Source: Akkermansiaceae bacterium UBA1518
GTDB lineage: Bacteria > Verrucomicrobiota > Verrucomicrobiia > Verrucomicrobiales > Akkermansiaceae
Direction of reading: 5' to 3'
Assembly: GCA_002323895.1 (NCBI GenBank)
Contig: DCQM01000107.1
Span: forward strand, 1-18,769
DNA length: 18,769 nucleotides
Shown here: piece after piece, positions 1 to 8,716 of the stretch
Layout of the letters: the number at the start of each line of letters is the position of its first letter
Position numbering within the stretch: position 1 is the first letter of the stretch
Made by a program: the position numbers and the translations under genes
The notes under the pieces: model-generated
Database searches by the model: none
What the model was told of the DNA's origin: nothing
What the model saw: the letters and a program-made list of their open reading frames with translations, nothing else

Positions 1-1
1 A

Positions 2-2500
2 TCCGACACGACTGAGCCCGCAATCACAGGGGGCTATATGTTTAAGAAAGATCGGCTGGATCCTGGAGATCGAGGTCTCAGGGTTCAGGGTATGGGGTCC
101 CTAGGATGGATTTATCCAAAAGAAGAGAATGTTACCGATGCCCAAGCGGAATATCTTGGAAACTATCTCAATGAATTCAATGGAGCTATCCGTAATTTCC
201 CTGACTACACGAACACCGCAACTGGAAAACATTATTCTGAGTATATCGATGTGGGAAGTTGGTTGGATGAGCACTTGTTACGAATTCTTTCAAAAGATCC
301 CGATGCTCTGCGCTTAAGCACTTATTTATTTAAACCTCGCGGAGGAAAGGTTCATTATGGTCCTGTTTGGGACTTTGATCGTTGCCTCGGCTGTGATTCG
401 GATAGCCGTTCGGGGATTCCGGACTCTTTTTCTAATAATGATTTTTGGGCTTATCCTTGGTGGAATAATCTGATTTGGAAACCTGGCGTGAATGGAGCCC
501 CTCCGCTTGCGAGCGATAGAGGCGATCCCGATTTCAACCAAGCCTATATTGACCGCTATTTTAGTCTTCGGAAGACGCATTTTTCAGAAGAAAGTTTCAA
601 TAGTATCATCGATGGGATGGCTTCTCAGATCAGGGAAGCTCAGTCGCGAAACTTCCTCCGCTGGTCGACTAGGCCTCCGAATGGGGGGCGTTACTCCAAC
701 GGCGATAGAGGTTGGGAAGGTGAAGTTGAGCACCTCAAGGGATGGTTAAGAGAGCGCGTTAAATTTATGGACCGGCAATGGCTTCCTGAGGCGACCATGA
801 ATCGGGAAGGTGGAATTGTGGAGGAAGGTTTTGAACTCGCGATGTCATCACCTAAGGGGTCGGTCTTTTACACATTAGATGGAACGGATCCGCGCGACTC
901 TAATGGCGTTGTAGCTGGCGAGCTTTTTCCTGGTGGTCAATTCACCAATAATTACGTTGCCTCTTTTGTTCCGAGTAAACACTTTGTGCCTTTGGATGAC
1001 TCTCTTGGTAGTGGTTGGAATACATTTGATTTTGATGATTCTTCTTGGGCTTCTAGCACAACCGCGATGGGGTTTGAAACCAACGGGCCAGCCCTTGATT
1101 TAATCAACACAAATATACAGAGCGAGATGCGTTATGTGAACTCGAGTGTTTATGCTAGGATCGAATTCAACTTCAACAACAAGGCGTCAAACGTCAATGC
1201 GGTGACGCTTAAAATGAAGTATGATGATGGATTCGTAGCTTATCTCAATGGGTTTGAGATTGCTCGTGCTAATGCTCCGGAAACGCTGGTATGGAATTCT
1301 CGGGCAACGAGATCTCATAAGGATAGTGAAGCGATTATTTTCGAGGATTTCAGTGTAGCTAATGGATCGGAAATTGTGCGTGAAGGTCGTAATGTGCTCG
1401 CAATTCAAGGGATGAATACTTCCTCGGGTGGCTCTGACTTTTTCATTCTTCCAGAGCTAGATATAAATGAGACGCTTGCTCCTAATCCGCTTCCGATAAA
1501 CAAGTCGACCCTTGTCACTTCTCGAACAGCCGAAGAAGCGAATGGTCGTATCTACTGGAGCCCTCCCAAGAGCGTTTATTTTGTCGTTGGCGAAGATCGC
1601 GGAGCAGAGGCTAACCTTGTGGTTTCGGAGATAATGTATCATCCGGCAGCACCAAGCGAATTAGAGAAAGCTGCTGGGTTCACTAATCAAGATGATTTTG
1701 AATGGGTTGAGCTCCAAAATATTTCAGACAAACAGGTCAATCTTTTTGAGTCATCTTTTCTTGCAGGAATTGGGTTCAATTTCCGCGGAGCAGATAGAGT
1801 GACTCTCGGACCAGAAGAAGTTATTCTATTAGTTAGTAATAAGGAGGCCTTTGAATTCCGCTATGGTGGTGGACTTCCTGTGGCGGGATCATATAGCGGG
1901 CGGCTTGATAATAATGGCGAGCATCTTCTTTTGAGCGATTTTTCTCAAAGTGTTATAAAAGATTTTCGCTATCAAGATGCCTCTCCATGGCCAGAGGAAG
2001 CGGATGGACAAGGCTTCAGCCTCGAACTTGTTAGCCCTTTTAGTAATTCTGATCACAACGAAGCTACGAGTTGGACCGCTAGTTTAGGAGTTGGAGGCAC
2101 TCCCGGAGTTGGGATCGGAGGCGCCCCTCCTGCTGTTGGGAATGATAGCGATGGAGATAGTGTTCCCGACGATGTCGAAATTGCGATGGGAACCGATCCT
2201 GCCGATTCAAGTTCGTTTGCTATTCCTGAGGTAGGAGTTGCGAGTTTTCTTGTTGAAGAAAAAGAGGATAACTTTCTCTACTTTGCATTTCAGAAAATAA
2301 CGACTGGGGTGCTTGATAATTACGTCATCGAGCAGTCGAGGAATCTCGAGAACTGGGAACCGGCTGATGGAGATCTGGTCTTTATTTCTGAAGAGTCGGC
2401 AGAAAATGGCCTTTCAGTGGCTCTATATCGAAGCGTCTTACCTTTCGATAATGAGGAGAAGAAAATATCCTTTATGCGACTGCGCGTTTTGACGGACTAG
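2..2500 (+). CDS. CotH-kinase / lamin-tail-domain secreted protein (5' partial)
   Basis: The reading frame is open to the left edge, so the N-terminus is outside the window; the Met at 38 is probably internal. Numbering from that Met: residues 1-250 match the C-terminal half of the CotH kinase-like domain, including a GPVWDFD motif (108-114) that corresponds to the metal-binding Asp segment. Residues 265-290 resemble a chitobiase-type C-terminal segment (FYTLDGTDP). Residues 310-475 resemble a galactose-binding-like sandwich (FDDSSW; YDDGFVAYLNG). Residues 525-640 resemble a lamin-tail domain (VVSEIMYHP; WVELQN). A DSDGDS calcium-type loop lies at 703-708, and the end is a C-terminal module with YVIEQSRNLENW and FMRL. 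CotH proteins phosphorylate protein substrates in Bacillus spores; the role of the verrucomicrobial relatives is not established. It is probably exported. The domain order is typical of PVC proteins, and the identification is firm at family level. Confidence 0.9.
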   Translation, partial: SDTTEPAITGGYMFKKDRLDPGDRGLRVQGMGSLGWIYPKEENVTDAQAEYLGNYLNEFNGAIRNFPDYTNTATGKHYSEYIDVGSWLDEHLLRILSKDPDALRLSTYLFKPRGGKVHYGPVWDFDRCLGCDSDSRSGIPDSFSNNDFWAYPWWNNLIWKPGVNGAPPLASDRGDPDFNQAYIDRYFSLRKTHFSEESFNSIIDGMASQIREAQSRNFLRWSTRPPNGGRYSNGDRGWEGEVEHLKGWLRERVKFMDRQWLPEATMNREGGIVEEGFELAMSSPKGSVFYTLDGTDPRDSNGVVAGELFPGGQFTNNYVASFVPSKHFVPLDDSLGSGWNTFDFDDSSWASSTTAMGFETNGPALDLINTNIQSEMRYVNSSVYARIEFNFNNKASNVNAVTLKMKYDDGFVAYLNGFEIARANAPETLVWNSRATRSHKDSEAIIFEDFSVANGSEIVREGRNVLAIQGMNTSSGGSDFFILPELDINETLAPNPLPINKSTLVTSRTAEEANGRIYWSPPKSVYFVVGEDRGAEANLVVSEIMYHPAAPSELEKAAGFTNQDDFEWVELQNISDKQVNLFESSFLAGIGFNFRGADRVTLGPEEVILLVSNKEAFEFRYGGGLPVAGSYSGRLDNNGEHLLLSDFSQSVIKDFRYQDASPWPEEADGQGFSLELVSPFSNSDHNEATSWTASLGVGGTPGVGIGGAPPAVGNDSDGDSVPDDVEIAMGTDPADSSSFAIPEVGVASFLVEEKEDNFLYFAFQKITTGVLDNYVIEQSRNLENWEPADGDLVFISEESAENGLSVALYRSVLPFDNEEKKISFMRLRVLTD

Positions 2501-2508
2501 TGATTTCC

Positions 2509-2557
2509 TTGCGGACCGGAAATGGAAGGAAAGCCAGGTTTGCATTGGGGAGAAAGG
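2509..2557 (+). repeat. Possible degenerate copy (G) of the intergenic element
   Basis: This stretch follows the stop codon of the CotH gene. It has GGACCGGAA (2514-2522) and then GGGGAGAAAG, the two right-hand blocks of the element seen at 11031-11112. The left blocks (GCTAGGA and the TGGC dyad) are missing and the blocks are further apart. The resemblance could be chance. Confidence 0.3.
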
Positions 2558-2655
2558 GGCTGATTGGAACTACTCCGTTGGAACTTTGATTTTTTCTTGT
2601 GGGTGTTTGAGCGGATCTCGTCCAGAAGACAAAATCTGAAAATTGTTTTTTTGCA

Positions 2656-2682
2656 TTCGCAGAAGAGGCTTTCACCTGCGAA
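2656..2682 (+). promoter_or_regulatory. Leader inverted repeat upstream of the propeller-protein gene
   Basis: TTCGCAG (2656-2662) and CTGCGAA (2676-2682) form a perfect 7-bp inverted repeat with a 13-nt loop. It ends 25 nt before the preferred ATG at 2708 and follows a T7 run. It could be a 5'UTR hairpin or an operator. It is not a typical terminator because no T-run follows it. Confidence 0.4.
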
Positions 2683-2707
2683 GAAGTGTCGTCGGTCATA
2701 CGTTCTT

Positions 2708-4918
2708 ATGAGATCCTTGGGCTTTGTTTTATTTATTCTAGTGTCACTCTCGAGTGTATTCACTGGTTCCGCCTTTGGTCAGTCAGTTCTCATTCCATTT
2801 GGGGCGATGTGGAAGTATCTCGATGACGGGAGCGAACAAGGTTCCGAATGGAGGCATGAAGATTTTGACGATAGTTCTTGGAAAAGCGGATTGGCTGAGC
2901 TGGGCTACGGTGAGGATGAGACGACTCAGGTTGGGTTTGGTGACAATCCGAGAAGTAAGTTTATCACAACGTATTTTCGGCGTAAGTTCATGGTTGATGA
3001 CCCGTCGGCTCTGCCGGGAATCAGACTCGAACTGTTGCGTGACGATGGGGCCGTCATCTACGTGAATGGAGTGGAAGTAGGGCGGTCAAATATGCCAGAA
3101 GACGAATTGATTACAAAAGATACGGTGGCCAGCGTTTCGGAGGGAGGTGTGGTTGAAACTGTAATTCACGAATTTATCGTATCTCCTCTTTTACTTAAGC
3201 CGGGAGAAAATACCCTCGCCGTTGAGGTGCATCAGGACAAACCGGGAAGCTCCGATTTGAGCTTTGATTTGCGGGCGACTGATGTCGTCGGGCCGACTGC
3301 CCCTGTGATTCAGCGCAGTTGGCTTGCTGCTTCGACTGGTGAGCCGATCATTCTGATTACTCCGGAGCAATTGCGGGCATCTGATTTCACCAGTGAAGAC
3401 GCGCAGCTCGATTTTAGGATCAGCGGTCTTGAGTCTGGGCGTTTTGAATTAGTTGAAAGTCCTGGGATTGCGATCACCAAATTTTCTCAGGCTCAGATTA
3501 CTGGTGGCGAGATTCAATTCGTTTACGAGCCTGGCCGGTTTGGAGCAGGACATGTTACGGGAAATCTCCTTGAGCCTACACGTCTGAGTGAAATCTCGGG
3601 ATTGGTGGCGTCGATTCAGAATCCAGGTATTTTGTGGGCGCATCAAGATAGTGGAAGGCCGACTAATTTGATCGCGCTCGGAACCAACGGTAGTAATCGG
3701 GGCGAGTGGAATCTCGCCGGAGCGACTAACAATGATTGGGAAGATATCGGCGCCGCCATGGTGGACGGCGAGCCATTGCTCTATATCGGTGATTTTGGTG
3801 ACAATAGTGCGCGACGGACAGATCTGAACATCCTCCGAATTAGAGAGCCACTTCTAGTCGCTAATGGAGGTGGGATCGTTCCGGAAACGGATATCGAGAG
3901 GATTCAATTTCAATATCCTGCAATCCCAGGAGGGGAAGGCGGTCCTGGAGTGCCTGGAGTCCCAGCTCGCCGCGATGCGGAATCTATGATTGTCGATCCG
4001 CATAGCGGGGACATTTATATTCTGTCTAAGCGTGAGACAGTTGGACGTTTGTTCCTGCTCGCTCATCAACAAAACTATATTGGCGTGCAGACGTTGGAAT
4101 ATCTCGGCGAAATGCCAGCTATCATTCACGATCGCCTTTACGGTTTTTCGGTGAGCACGACCGCTGCAGATATTTCTCGAGACGGGCTTGAGATTATCGT
4201 GCGAAACTACGAGCACGTATTGTATTTTCGGCGTCCAGATTTGAGCGTCTCTATTGCCGATCTGCTTACCGGTAGCGCAATTGAAGAGTTGCCATTTTTT
4301 GGAGCACGCATTCCAGGAGGCGAACCGAAGGGAGAGGCGATTTGTTTTTCGGTGAGTGCTGACGCCTATTTTACGATCGGCGAGAGAGTCTCTGGGGCTA
4401 CGGAGATTTCGATGTTTAGGTATCAGAGACTGGGTCTGAATTCTCCCCCGAAATTCGCGGTAACGGTAAGCGACGGGATATTGGAAGATGGACCGCGGCG
4501 TGCTAAGATTCTTTTCAATGCAGAGCCGATGGAAATTTGGCGGCATCACCATTTCAGTATCGAAGAACTCGCTGATCCTAATCTGGGAGCCTCCCTATGG
4601 GGTGATTTTGCGGATGCTGATGGTGATGGTAAGAAGAATTTGATCGAATATGCATTGGGCACCAATCCGAGATTAACAGTTATTGAGGATGACGGGCTTA
4701 CAATCGGGTATGAAGAGGAATCGATGGTTTTGACTTACCGAAAGATTCTCGGACGGACGGATATCATCTACCAGGTTCAAGCGAGTTCGGATCTGAAAAC
4801 CTGGATTGATACGCCTGATGAGTTACTCGAGGCTCGCGCCGAAGTTGAAATACGGAGAGTGTCGATTCCACTGGCAACCGGGGAAGAGAATTTCCTGCGT
4901 TTGAAAGTTTCTCGATAG
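2708..4918 (+). CDS. Secreted multi-domain protein: galactose-binding-like, CSPG-like and propeller-like regions
   Basis: The frame is open from 2564, but the ATG at 2708 starts a clear signal peptide (residues 1-24, ending SAFG), so the protein is taken as 736 residues. Residues 33-190 form a galactose-binding-like sandwich (FDDSSW; LLRDDGAVIYVNG) similar to one in the upstream CotH protein. Residues 200-275 look like a CSPG/cadherin-type repeat (LRASD... FVYEP). Residues 288-572 carry a propeller-like stretch (LSEISGL, DSGRPTNLIALG, DWEDIGAA, YIGDFGDN). The cadherin-type end, FAVTVSDG, appears only afterwards at 583-590. A DADGDGKKNLIEYALGTNP loop (636-654) and the terminal module (VQASSDLKTW; NFLRLK) close the protein. 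It is extracellular or envelope-attached. No catalytic residues were recognised and the function is unknown. Confidence 0.88.
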   Translation: MRSLGFVLFILVSLSSVFTGSAFGQSVLIPFGAMWKYLDDGSEQGSEWRHEDFDDSSWKSGLAELGYGEDETTQVGFGDNPRSKFITTYFRRKFMVDDPSALPGIRLELLRDDGAVIYVNGVEVGRSNMPEDELITKDTVASVSEGGVVETVIHEFIVSPLLLKPGENTLAVEVHQDKPGSSDLSFDLRATDVVGPTAPVIQRSWLAASTGEPIILITPEQLRASDFTSEDAQLDFRISGLESGRFELVESPGIAITKFSQAQITGGEIQFVYEPGRFGAGHVTGNLLEPTRLSEISGLVASIQNPGILWAHQDSGRPTNLIALGTNGSNRGEWNLAGATNNDWEDIGAAMVDGEPLLYIGDFGDNSARRTDLNILRIREPLLVANGGGIVPETDIERIQFQYPAIPGGEGGPGVPGVPARRDAESMIVDPHSGDIYILSKRETVGRLFLLAHQQNYIGVQTLEYLGEMPAIIHDRLYGFSVSTTAADISRDGLEIIVRNYEHVLYFRRPDLSVSIADLLTGSAIEELPFFGARIPGGEPKGEAICFSVSADAYFTIGERVSGATEISMFRYQRLGLNSPPKFAVTVSDGILEDGPRRAKILFNAEPMEIWRHHHFSIEELADPNLGASLWGDFADADGDGKKNLIEYALGTNPRLTVIEDDGLTIGYEEESMVLTYRKILGRTDIIYQVQASSDLKTWIDTPDELLEARAEVEIRRVSIPLATGEENFLRLKVSR

Positions 4919-4954
4919 GGTTAGGCGGAACCAAGATCGCGCGGTTTGTAACCC
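4918..4954 (+). terminator. Nested hairpin at the 3' end of the propeller-protein gene
   Basis: GGGTTA (4918-4923) pairs with TAACCC (4949-4954), and inside it AACC (4929-4932) pairs with GGTT (4943-4946). The structure begins at the last base of the stop codon and sits between convergent genes, which suits transcript termination or 3'-end protection. There is no U-tract, so a classical intrinsic terminator is not shown. Confidence 0.35.
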
Positions 4955-5077
4955 GTTCCGAGCACGAAGCAATAGATCAATTGAAAATCAGGAGAAGGGA
5001 AACCATCGTAATCTACTGAAAAATCAAATTAACATGAAGAAGGGATACACCCCATTACTGATGCTATAAACGCTCTA

Positions 5078-7723
5078 CTATTCACCGTCTGCGCTGATCA
5101 GGACACGAAAAAAAGAAGTTGGATTAGTTGGCATTTCGAGCTCAATTCGCAAGAGGTTGCCAGTGATTTGTTCAGTATCCTCAATCAGTGCCGGCACCCA
5201 TGAATTGGGCTCAAGACTCGTAGTCATTTCGACGATGTGAGCTAGCGATGAATCTGGGGTCTCTACCATCAAGTTTAGTAGGGGGCCATTGCGCTCGATA
5301 CTGAGGACACGCAAGTCGATCGGAAAGATGCTCGATGGGAGGAATGCTGGGATCGAATCTTCATTCGGCGCATTGATTAAGTGGCGTCGACCATCAGGGG
5401 TAACTTCTAACCACTCAAGGCTACCAGAGCCTCCCGTGTTTGGGTAGATGACTCTTAAAGGGTAAAGGCCGCGCTCTTCTATCACAATGCCGGTAAACCA
5501 TGGGCCGTCCTCCCCTCCGCAGTTCGTGCACTCAGCATAGGTTCGCGGCAGTTTTATCTTGTTACTACCAAAACCGATGAAGCACTCAAAGTCTCCCGGC
5601 ACAGTGAAATTGAACAAGTGGAATCCTGGATCGAGGAGGAGTAATGTATCAATCTCAAGGCCAAATGGAACCCCCGGTTCAAAGCTGCTTTGAATTCCTG
5701 GGAAGGTGGTTTCACCAGCCTTGTTGCCACGGGGCTCGAGATCGGTTTGGTAGTTGATGGTGCCAGTTTCAATGAAATAACCGAGACTATTCGCATCCTT
5801 GAGATCTGCGAGGTTCACGAAGGTTTCATTCCATATTGCTTCTACGTCCTCAGGGGTTTCGAGGAACACATCGTCATCCAAGCTGGGAGCAGCAACACGC
5901 ATGGCGATACCCCGTTGTCGAGCACCGTCGATGGGCATTGCCCAGGATGCCGGGATCGTGGCGTATAGATTCTGGTCGATATAATTCGTCACCTTGAATG
6001 ACCACTCATGGACATAGTCTGTAGCTGGTTCAGAGTTATCGCTGAATTCAAGCGCTACGTTCGTTGTTGAGTTGGCGGTCAGCATCGTTGAGGGAATAAA
6101 ACGAATGACCGTTTCGTCTTCACTGACGATCACTTCCGGCACTACATTGACTTCATTTAAGGAAAGTAAGATCGTTGCTGGATCGACCACCGCGGAACGA
6201 TGCTCTAGGACAATTTCGACAGGCGCGTTGGGATGCACGTTTTCCAAATCTGGGGCTGGAGCTAGTCGGAAAATACCGACTGAATCAACTGGAACAACAG
6301 ATAAGCCTGACTGCTCGGCTAACATGAAAACACCACCGCCATAGCCTTTGTAGGCGTGGGCGCCGGGCAGGCCCCCATTGGCTTCGCCGACACCATGGCT
6401 AGTACGAATGGTAATCTTGCCATCCTCGCTTGGCTGAATATCCGTCCAGCGCGCCACATATCCAGCTCCATTCTCCCCTGTGCTGAATTCAACCGAGGTA
6501 TCACTGACTTTGTGAGCCCCGGTTGAACAGGCATAGACAGATGCCCTTGCATCACGAATGGTCCAGTTGGTAACACGGTCGGCATAGGATGCTCCTCCCG
6601 CCCGGTTTACAGTGCCCGCAAAAGAGTAAGTTTTCTCCGGATCGAGATCAGTGATAATGAGATCCAGGTACCACCCCGGCGCGTCATTGTAACTTAAGTT
6701 TCCAGAGGCTTCGACGTGGGCTCCGAAAATCATGGCGGCATCAGTTTCAGGATTAAATTCAGCAAAATCACGTGCAGTGTTGATCGTGTTACCCGCAGAG
6801 AATTTTTCGACAAAGTCAACGGTCACTCCTGTCGTATCTCCCGAATCGATCTTGAGTAATTCACCTGTCTCACCAGTTCCATCGAACCCTCGCCCAAGTC
6901 CAAAGTTCGTAGCGTTTTCCGACACGAGACTGATGTCGGCGATAACGCTGTCGTTAAATGCGCGCCAGACAAATCCGCTTGCTGCAGGTTCTTCGCGAAC
7001 AATAAATGCTCCGCCAGCGTAGCCTTTGTAAGCATGAGCACCCGGCATTCCGCCAGCTGCTTCTCCAACGCCATGCGTTGTTCGGATCACAATCTTTCCG
7101 TCTTGCCCCGGTTGGATTCCCGTCCAGCGTGCCACGTATCCCGCAGTGTTTTCTCCCGTGCTAAACTCGACCGAAACATTACTGACCTTATGGGCAGCCA
7201 GTGTGCTCGCATAAACTGCGCCATCGGCTTCCAAGATGGTCCAGTTGGTGACCCGGTCCGCATAAGATGCCCCCCCGCCACGATTAGCGGTTCCTTCAAA
7301 GGTATAAGTGCGTTTAGGGTCGAGTCCTGTAATGATTAAATCGACATACCAACCCGGGGCATCGTTGTAGCTCATATTCCCAGTAAGATCGACATTTTCG
7401 CTGAAAGTGAGGGCGGCATCAGAAGTCTCGTCGACTGTAGAGAGATCTCCTGCCCAGTTGACCGTATTACCCGTGGAAAATATTTCCACGAATTCAACTT
7501 CCACATCGGTTGGATCTCCCGTCTCGAAGTCCAACAACTCACCTGCTCCGCCATCACCCTGATATCCTCGCCCAAGTCCAAACGATGTAATGTTTTCAGC
7601 TGTCAAATCAGGATCAATATCTGCGCAATCGTTGTAGGCGATCCATTGTCCTGCAGCCTTTTCGTTGGCAACAGTAAGCATGACGGCGACAGCAAAAATA
7701 AGGGGTGAGCTAGGGGGTTTCAT
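5078..7723 (-). CDS. Secreted protein with tandem 226-residue duplicated domain, Ig-like region and C-terminal module
   Basis: The protein has 881 residues and a signal peptide (about 1-25, ending KAAG). Residues 26-246 and 251-472 are two copies of one domain with a constant offset of 226 residues. SYNDAPGWY is at 118 and 344, ASYADRVTNWTI at 152 and 378, and GAHAYKGY at 228 and 454. I do not recognise this domain; it looks like a beta-rich, Gly- and Asp-rich binding domain. Residues 485-580 resemble a bacterial Ig-like domain (VHPNAPVEIVLEH; HEWSFKV). Residues 655-785 resemble a PA14-like region (GLYPLRVIYPNTGGSG, then LEWLE). The last 75 residues fit the C-terminal module of its neighbours (IVEMTTSLEPNSW; SFFRV). 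It is probably extracellular and may bind carbohydrate, but no enzyme motif is visible. Two copies of the intergenic element lie upstream. Confidence 0.88.
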   Translation of the reverse strand: MKPPSSPLIFAVAVMLTVANEKAAGQWIAYNDCADIDPDLTAENITSFGLGRGYQGDGGAGELLDFETGDPTDVEVEFVEIFSTGNTVNWAGDLSTVDETSDAALTFSENVDLTGNMSYNDAPGWYVDLIITGLDPKRTYTFEGTANRGGGASYADRVTNWTILEADGAVYASTLAAHKVSNVSVEFSTGENTAGYVARWTGIQPGQDGKIVIRTTHGVGEAAGGMPGAHAYKGYAGGAFIVREEPAASGFVWRAFNDSVIADISLVSENATNFGLGRGFDGTGETGELLKIDSGDTTGVTVDFVEKFSAGNTINTARDFAEFNPETDAAMIFGAHVEASGNLSYNDAPGWYLDLIITDLDPEKTYSFAGTVNRAGGASYADRVTNWTIRDARASVYACSTGAHKVSDTSVEFSTGENGAGYVARWTDIQPSEDGKITIRTSHGVGEANGGLPGAHAYKGYGGGVFMLAEQSGLSVVPVDSVGIFRLAPAPDLENVHPNAPVEIVLEHRSAVVDPATILLSLNEVNVVPEVIVSEDETVIRFIPSTMLTANSTTNVALEFSDNSEPATDYVHEWSFKVTNYIDQNLYATIPASWAMPIDGARQRGIAMRVAAPSLDDDVFLETPEDVEAIWNETFVNLADLKDANSLGYFIETGTINYQTDLEPRGNKAGETTFPGIQSSFEPGVPFGLEIDTLLLLDPGFHLFNFTVPGDFECFIGFGSNKIKLPRTYAECTNCGGEDGPWFTGIVIEERGLYPLRVIYPNTGGSGSLEWLEVTPDGRRHLINAPNEDSIPAFLPSSIFPIDLRVLSIERNGPLLNLMVETPDSSLAHIVEMTTSLEPNSWVPALIEDTEQITGNLLRIELEMPTNPTSFFRVLISADGE

Positions 7724-7751
7724 AGTGAAGTAAGTGGGGTTGATTCCTACT

Positions 7752-7820
7752 GGCTGCTAGGAATGTTTTTGGCGGGAGAGCCATTGAATTGTATTTGGAC
7801 CGGAGAGGGCCGGTAGGGAT
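7752..7820 (+). repeat. Intergenic element, copy A
   Basis: Blocks in order on the plus strand: GCTAGGA (7756-7762), 7 nt, TGGC (7770-7773), 6-nt loop, GCCA (7780-7783), 10 nt, TTTGGA (7794-7799), then CCGGAG and a G-rich tail. It lies about 30-100 bp upstream of the ATG at 7723. Read towards that gene, the element ends in a CCTAGCAGCC sequence. It shares block order and spacing with copies B, C, E and F. Function unknown. Confidence 0.72.
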
Positions 7821-7863
7821 CAGATTAATTATACGGTGGTCGGACGTTGAACGTTTCAACGAT

Positions 7864-7938
7864 AGCTGCTAGGATTTTGTTTCTGGTAGCAGAACCATGG
7901 AGCCGTGTTTGGATCGGAGCTGGTGGGGAAAAAGAGGA
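7864..7938 (+). repeat. Intergenic element, copy B
   Basis: Blocks: GCTAGGA (7868-7874), 9 nt, TGGT (7884-7887), 6 nt, ACCA (7894-7897), 10 nt, TTTGGA (7908-7913), then GGTGGGGAAAAAGAGG. The dyad differs from copy A on both arms (TGGC/GCCA to TGGT/ACCA), so pairing is kept. An alternative 5-bp pairing, TTCTG/CAGAA, overlaps it. The copy is closer to the plus-strand glutathione peroxidase but has the same orientation as copy A. Confidence 0.68.
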
Positions 7939-8030
7939 AGCTATTTTAATTCCGGTGCTTCTGATTCGCCACCGGTTATGAGGGCAATTTGATCTCTTGA
8001 CGGAGTGGAGATTGGGGTGATTCTTCAAGC

Positions 8031-8570
8031 ATGTTTAACTTTAATTTGAGCTCACTCTGTTCTTTGTTGTTGATTTCATCTTTTGCTGGTGCTTCTCCCC
8101 TGGACGTTAAGGTGAAAACCATTGATGGCACGAAGACGACCTTAGGCGCGACCAAACCTAGGGTCGTTCTGGTCGTCAACACTGCTTCAAAGTGTGGTTT
8201 CACGCGTCAGTATGAGGAACTTCAAGCCCTCCATGAGAAATATGGGGAAAAGGGGCTCTTGATCGCTGGCTTTCCTTGTAATCAATTTGGAGGGCAAGAG
8301 CCTGGCACGGAGGCGGATATCAAGGCCTTTTGTAAGACAAAATATGATGTTACTTTTCCGATGTTTTCGAAGATTGAGGTGAATGGTAAAAAACGACACC
8401 CTTTGTATGAAGTTTTAGCAGGGAAAAAATCTTCACATGCCGGTGACATTGGCTGGAACTTTGAGAAGTTTCTCATCAATGCTGACGGGAAAATCATCGC
8501 TCGTTTCAATTCAGGAGTTGGGCCAACCTCAGCTGAGGTCACTGAGAAAATTGAGAAGCTTGTGAAGTAG
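8031..8570 (+). CDS. Exported glutathione peroxidase (thioredoxin-dependent type)
   Basis: The 179-residue protein has the normal length of the family plus a signal peptide (about 1-22). Family motifs are NTASKCGFT with the peroxidatic Cys55, GFPCNQFGGQEPG with Cys83 and catalytic Gln89, and WNFEKFLI with Trp142 and Asn143. Cys101 (KAFCKTKYDVTFP) lies where plant and other thioredoxin-using enzymes carry the resolving cysteine, so a 2-Cys thioredoxin-linked mechanism is likely. It reduces hydrogen peroxide or lipid hydroperoxides, here probably in the periplasm. The ATG at 8031 is chosen because it starts the signal peptide; a G-rich GGGGTGA lies 11 nt upstream. The active site is a plain Cys codon, not a selenocysteine TGA. 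It stands alone, with no partner gene in the same operon. Confidence 0.95.
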   Translation: MFNFNLSSLCSLLLISSFAGASPLDVKVKTIDGTKTTLGATKPRVVLVVNTASKCGFTRQYEELQALHEKYGEKGLLIAGFPCNQFGGQEPGTEADIKAFCKTKYDVTFPMFSKIEVNGKKRHPLYEVLAGKKSSHAGDIGWNFEKFLINADGKIIARFNSGVGPTSAEVTEKIEKLVK

Positions 8571-8716
8571 CTTAGGGAGAGCTTTTACAAAACTTGAGGT
8601 ATTCCGGGTGATTGTGTCTGCTACGAAAATAAGTTTTAGATTGAGTTCCTTAGGGCGGAGTTGAAAGGGTCGGAAAGAGAATTGACCGCATCTGGCAAGA
8701 CCGTAGTTTTCTGGAG

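Larger units (their letters stand above)
7724..8030. other. Divergent intergenic region with two element copies
   Basis: This 307-bp gap separates the minus-strand duplicated-domain protein from the plus-strand glutathione peroxidase. It holds two copies of the intergenic element in the same orientation (7752-7820 and 7864-7938). The region must contain promoters for both directions, but I could not assign clear -35/-10 boxes. Confidence 0.6.

Noticed and set aside
3854..4552. Minus-strand 232-codon open frame
   Set aside because: It is antisense to the propeller protein, whose frame has a signal peptide and domain motifs; the translation is low in hydrophobic pattern and rich in Arg, His and Asn.
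7770..7799. Sigma-54 promoter reading of the TGGC block
   Set aside because: The -24/-12 pattern needs a GC placed ten bases after the GG; none of copies A, C, E or F has TGGC-N8-TGC spacing on either strand that I can find.
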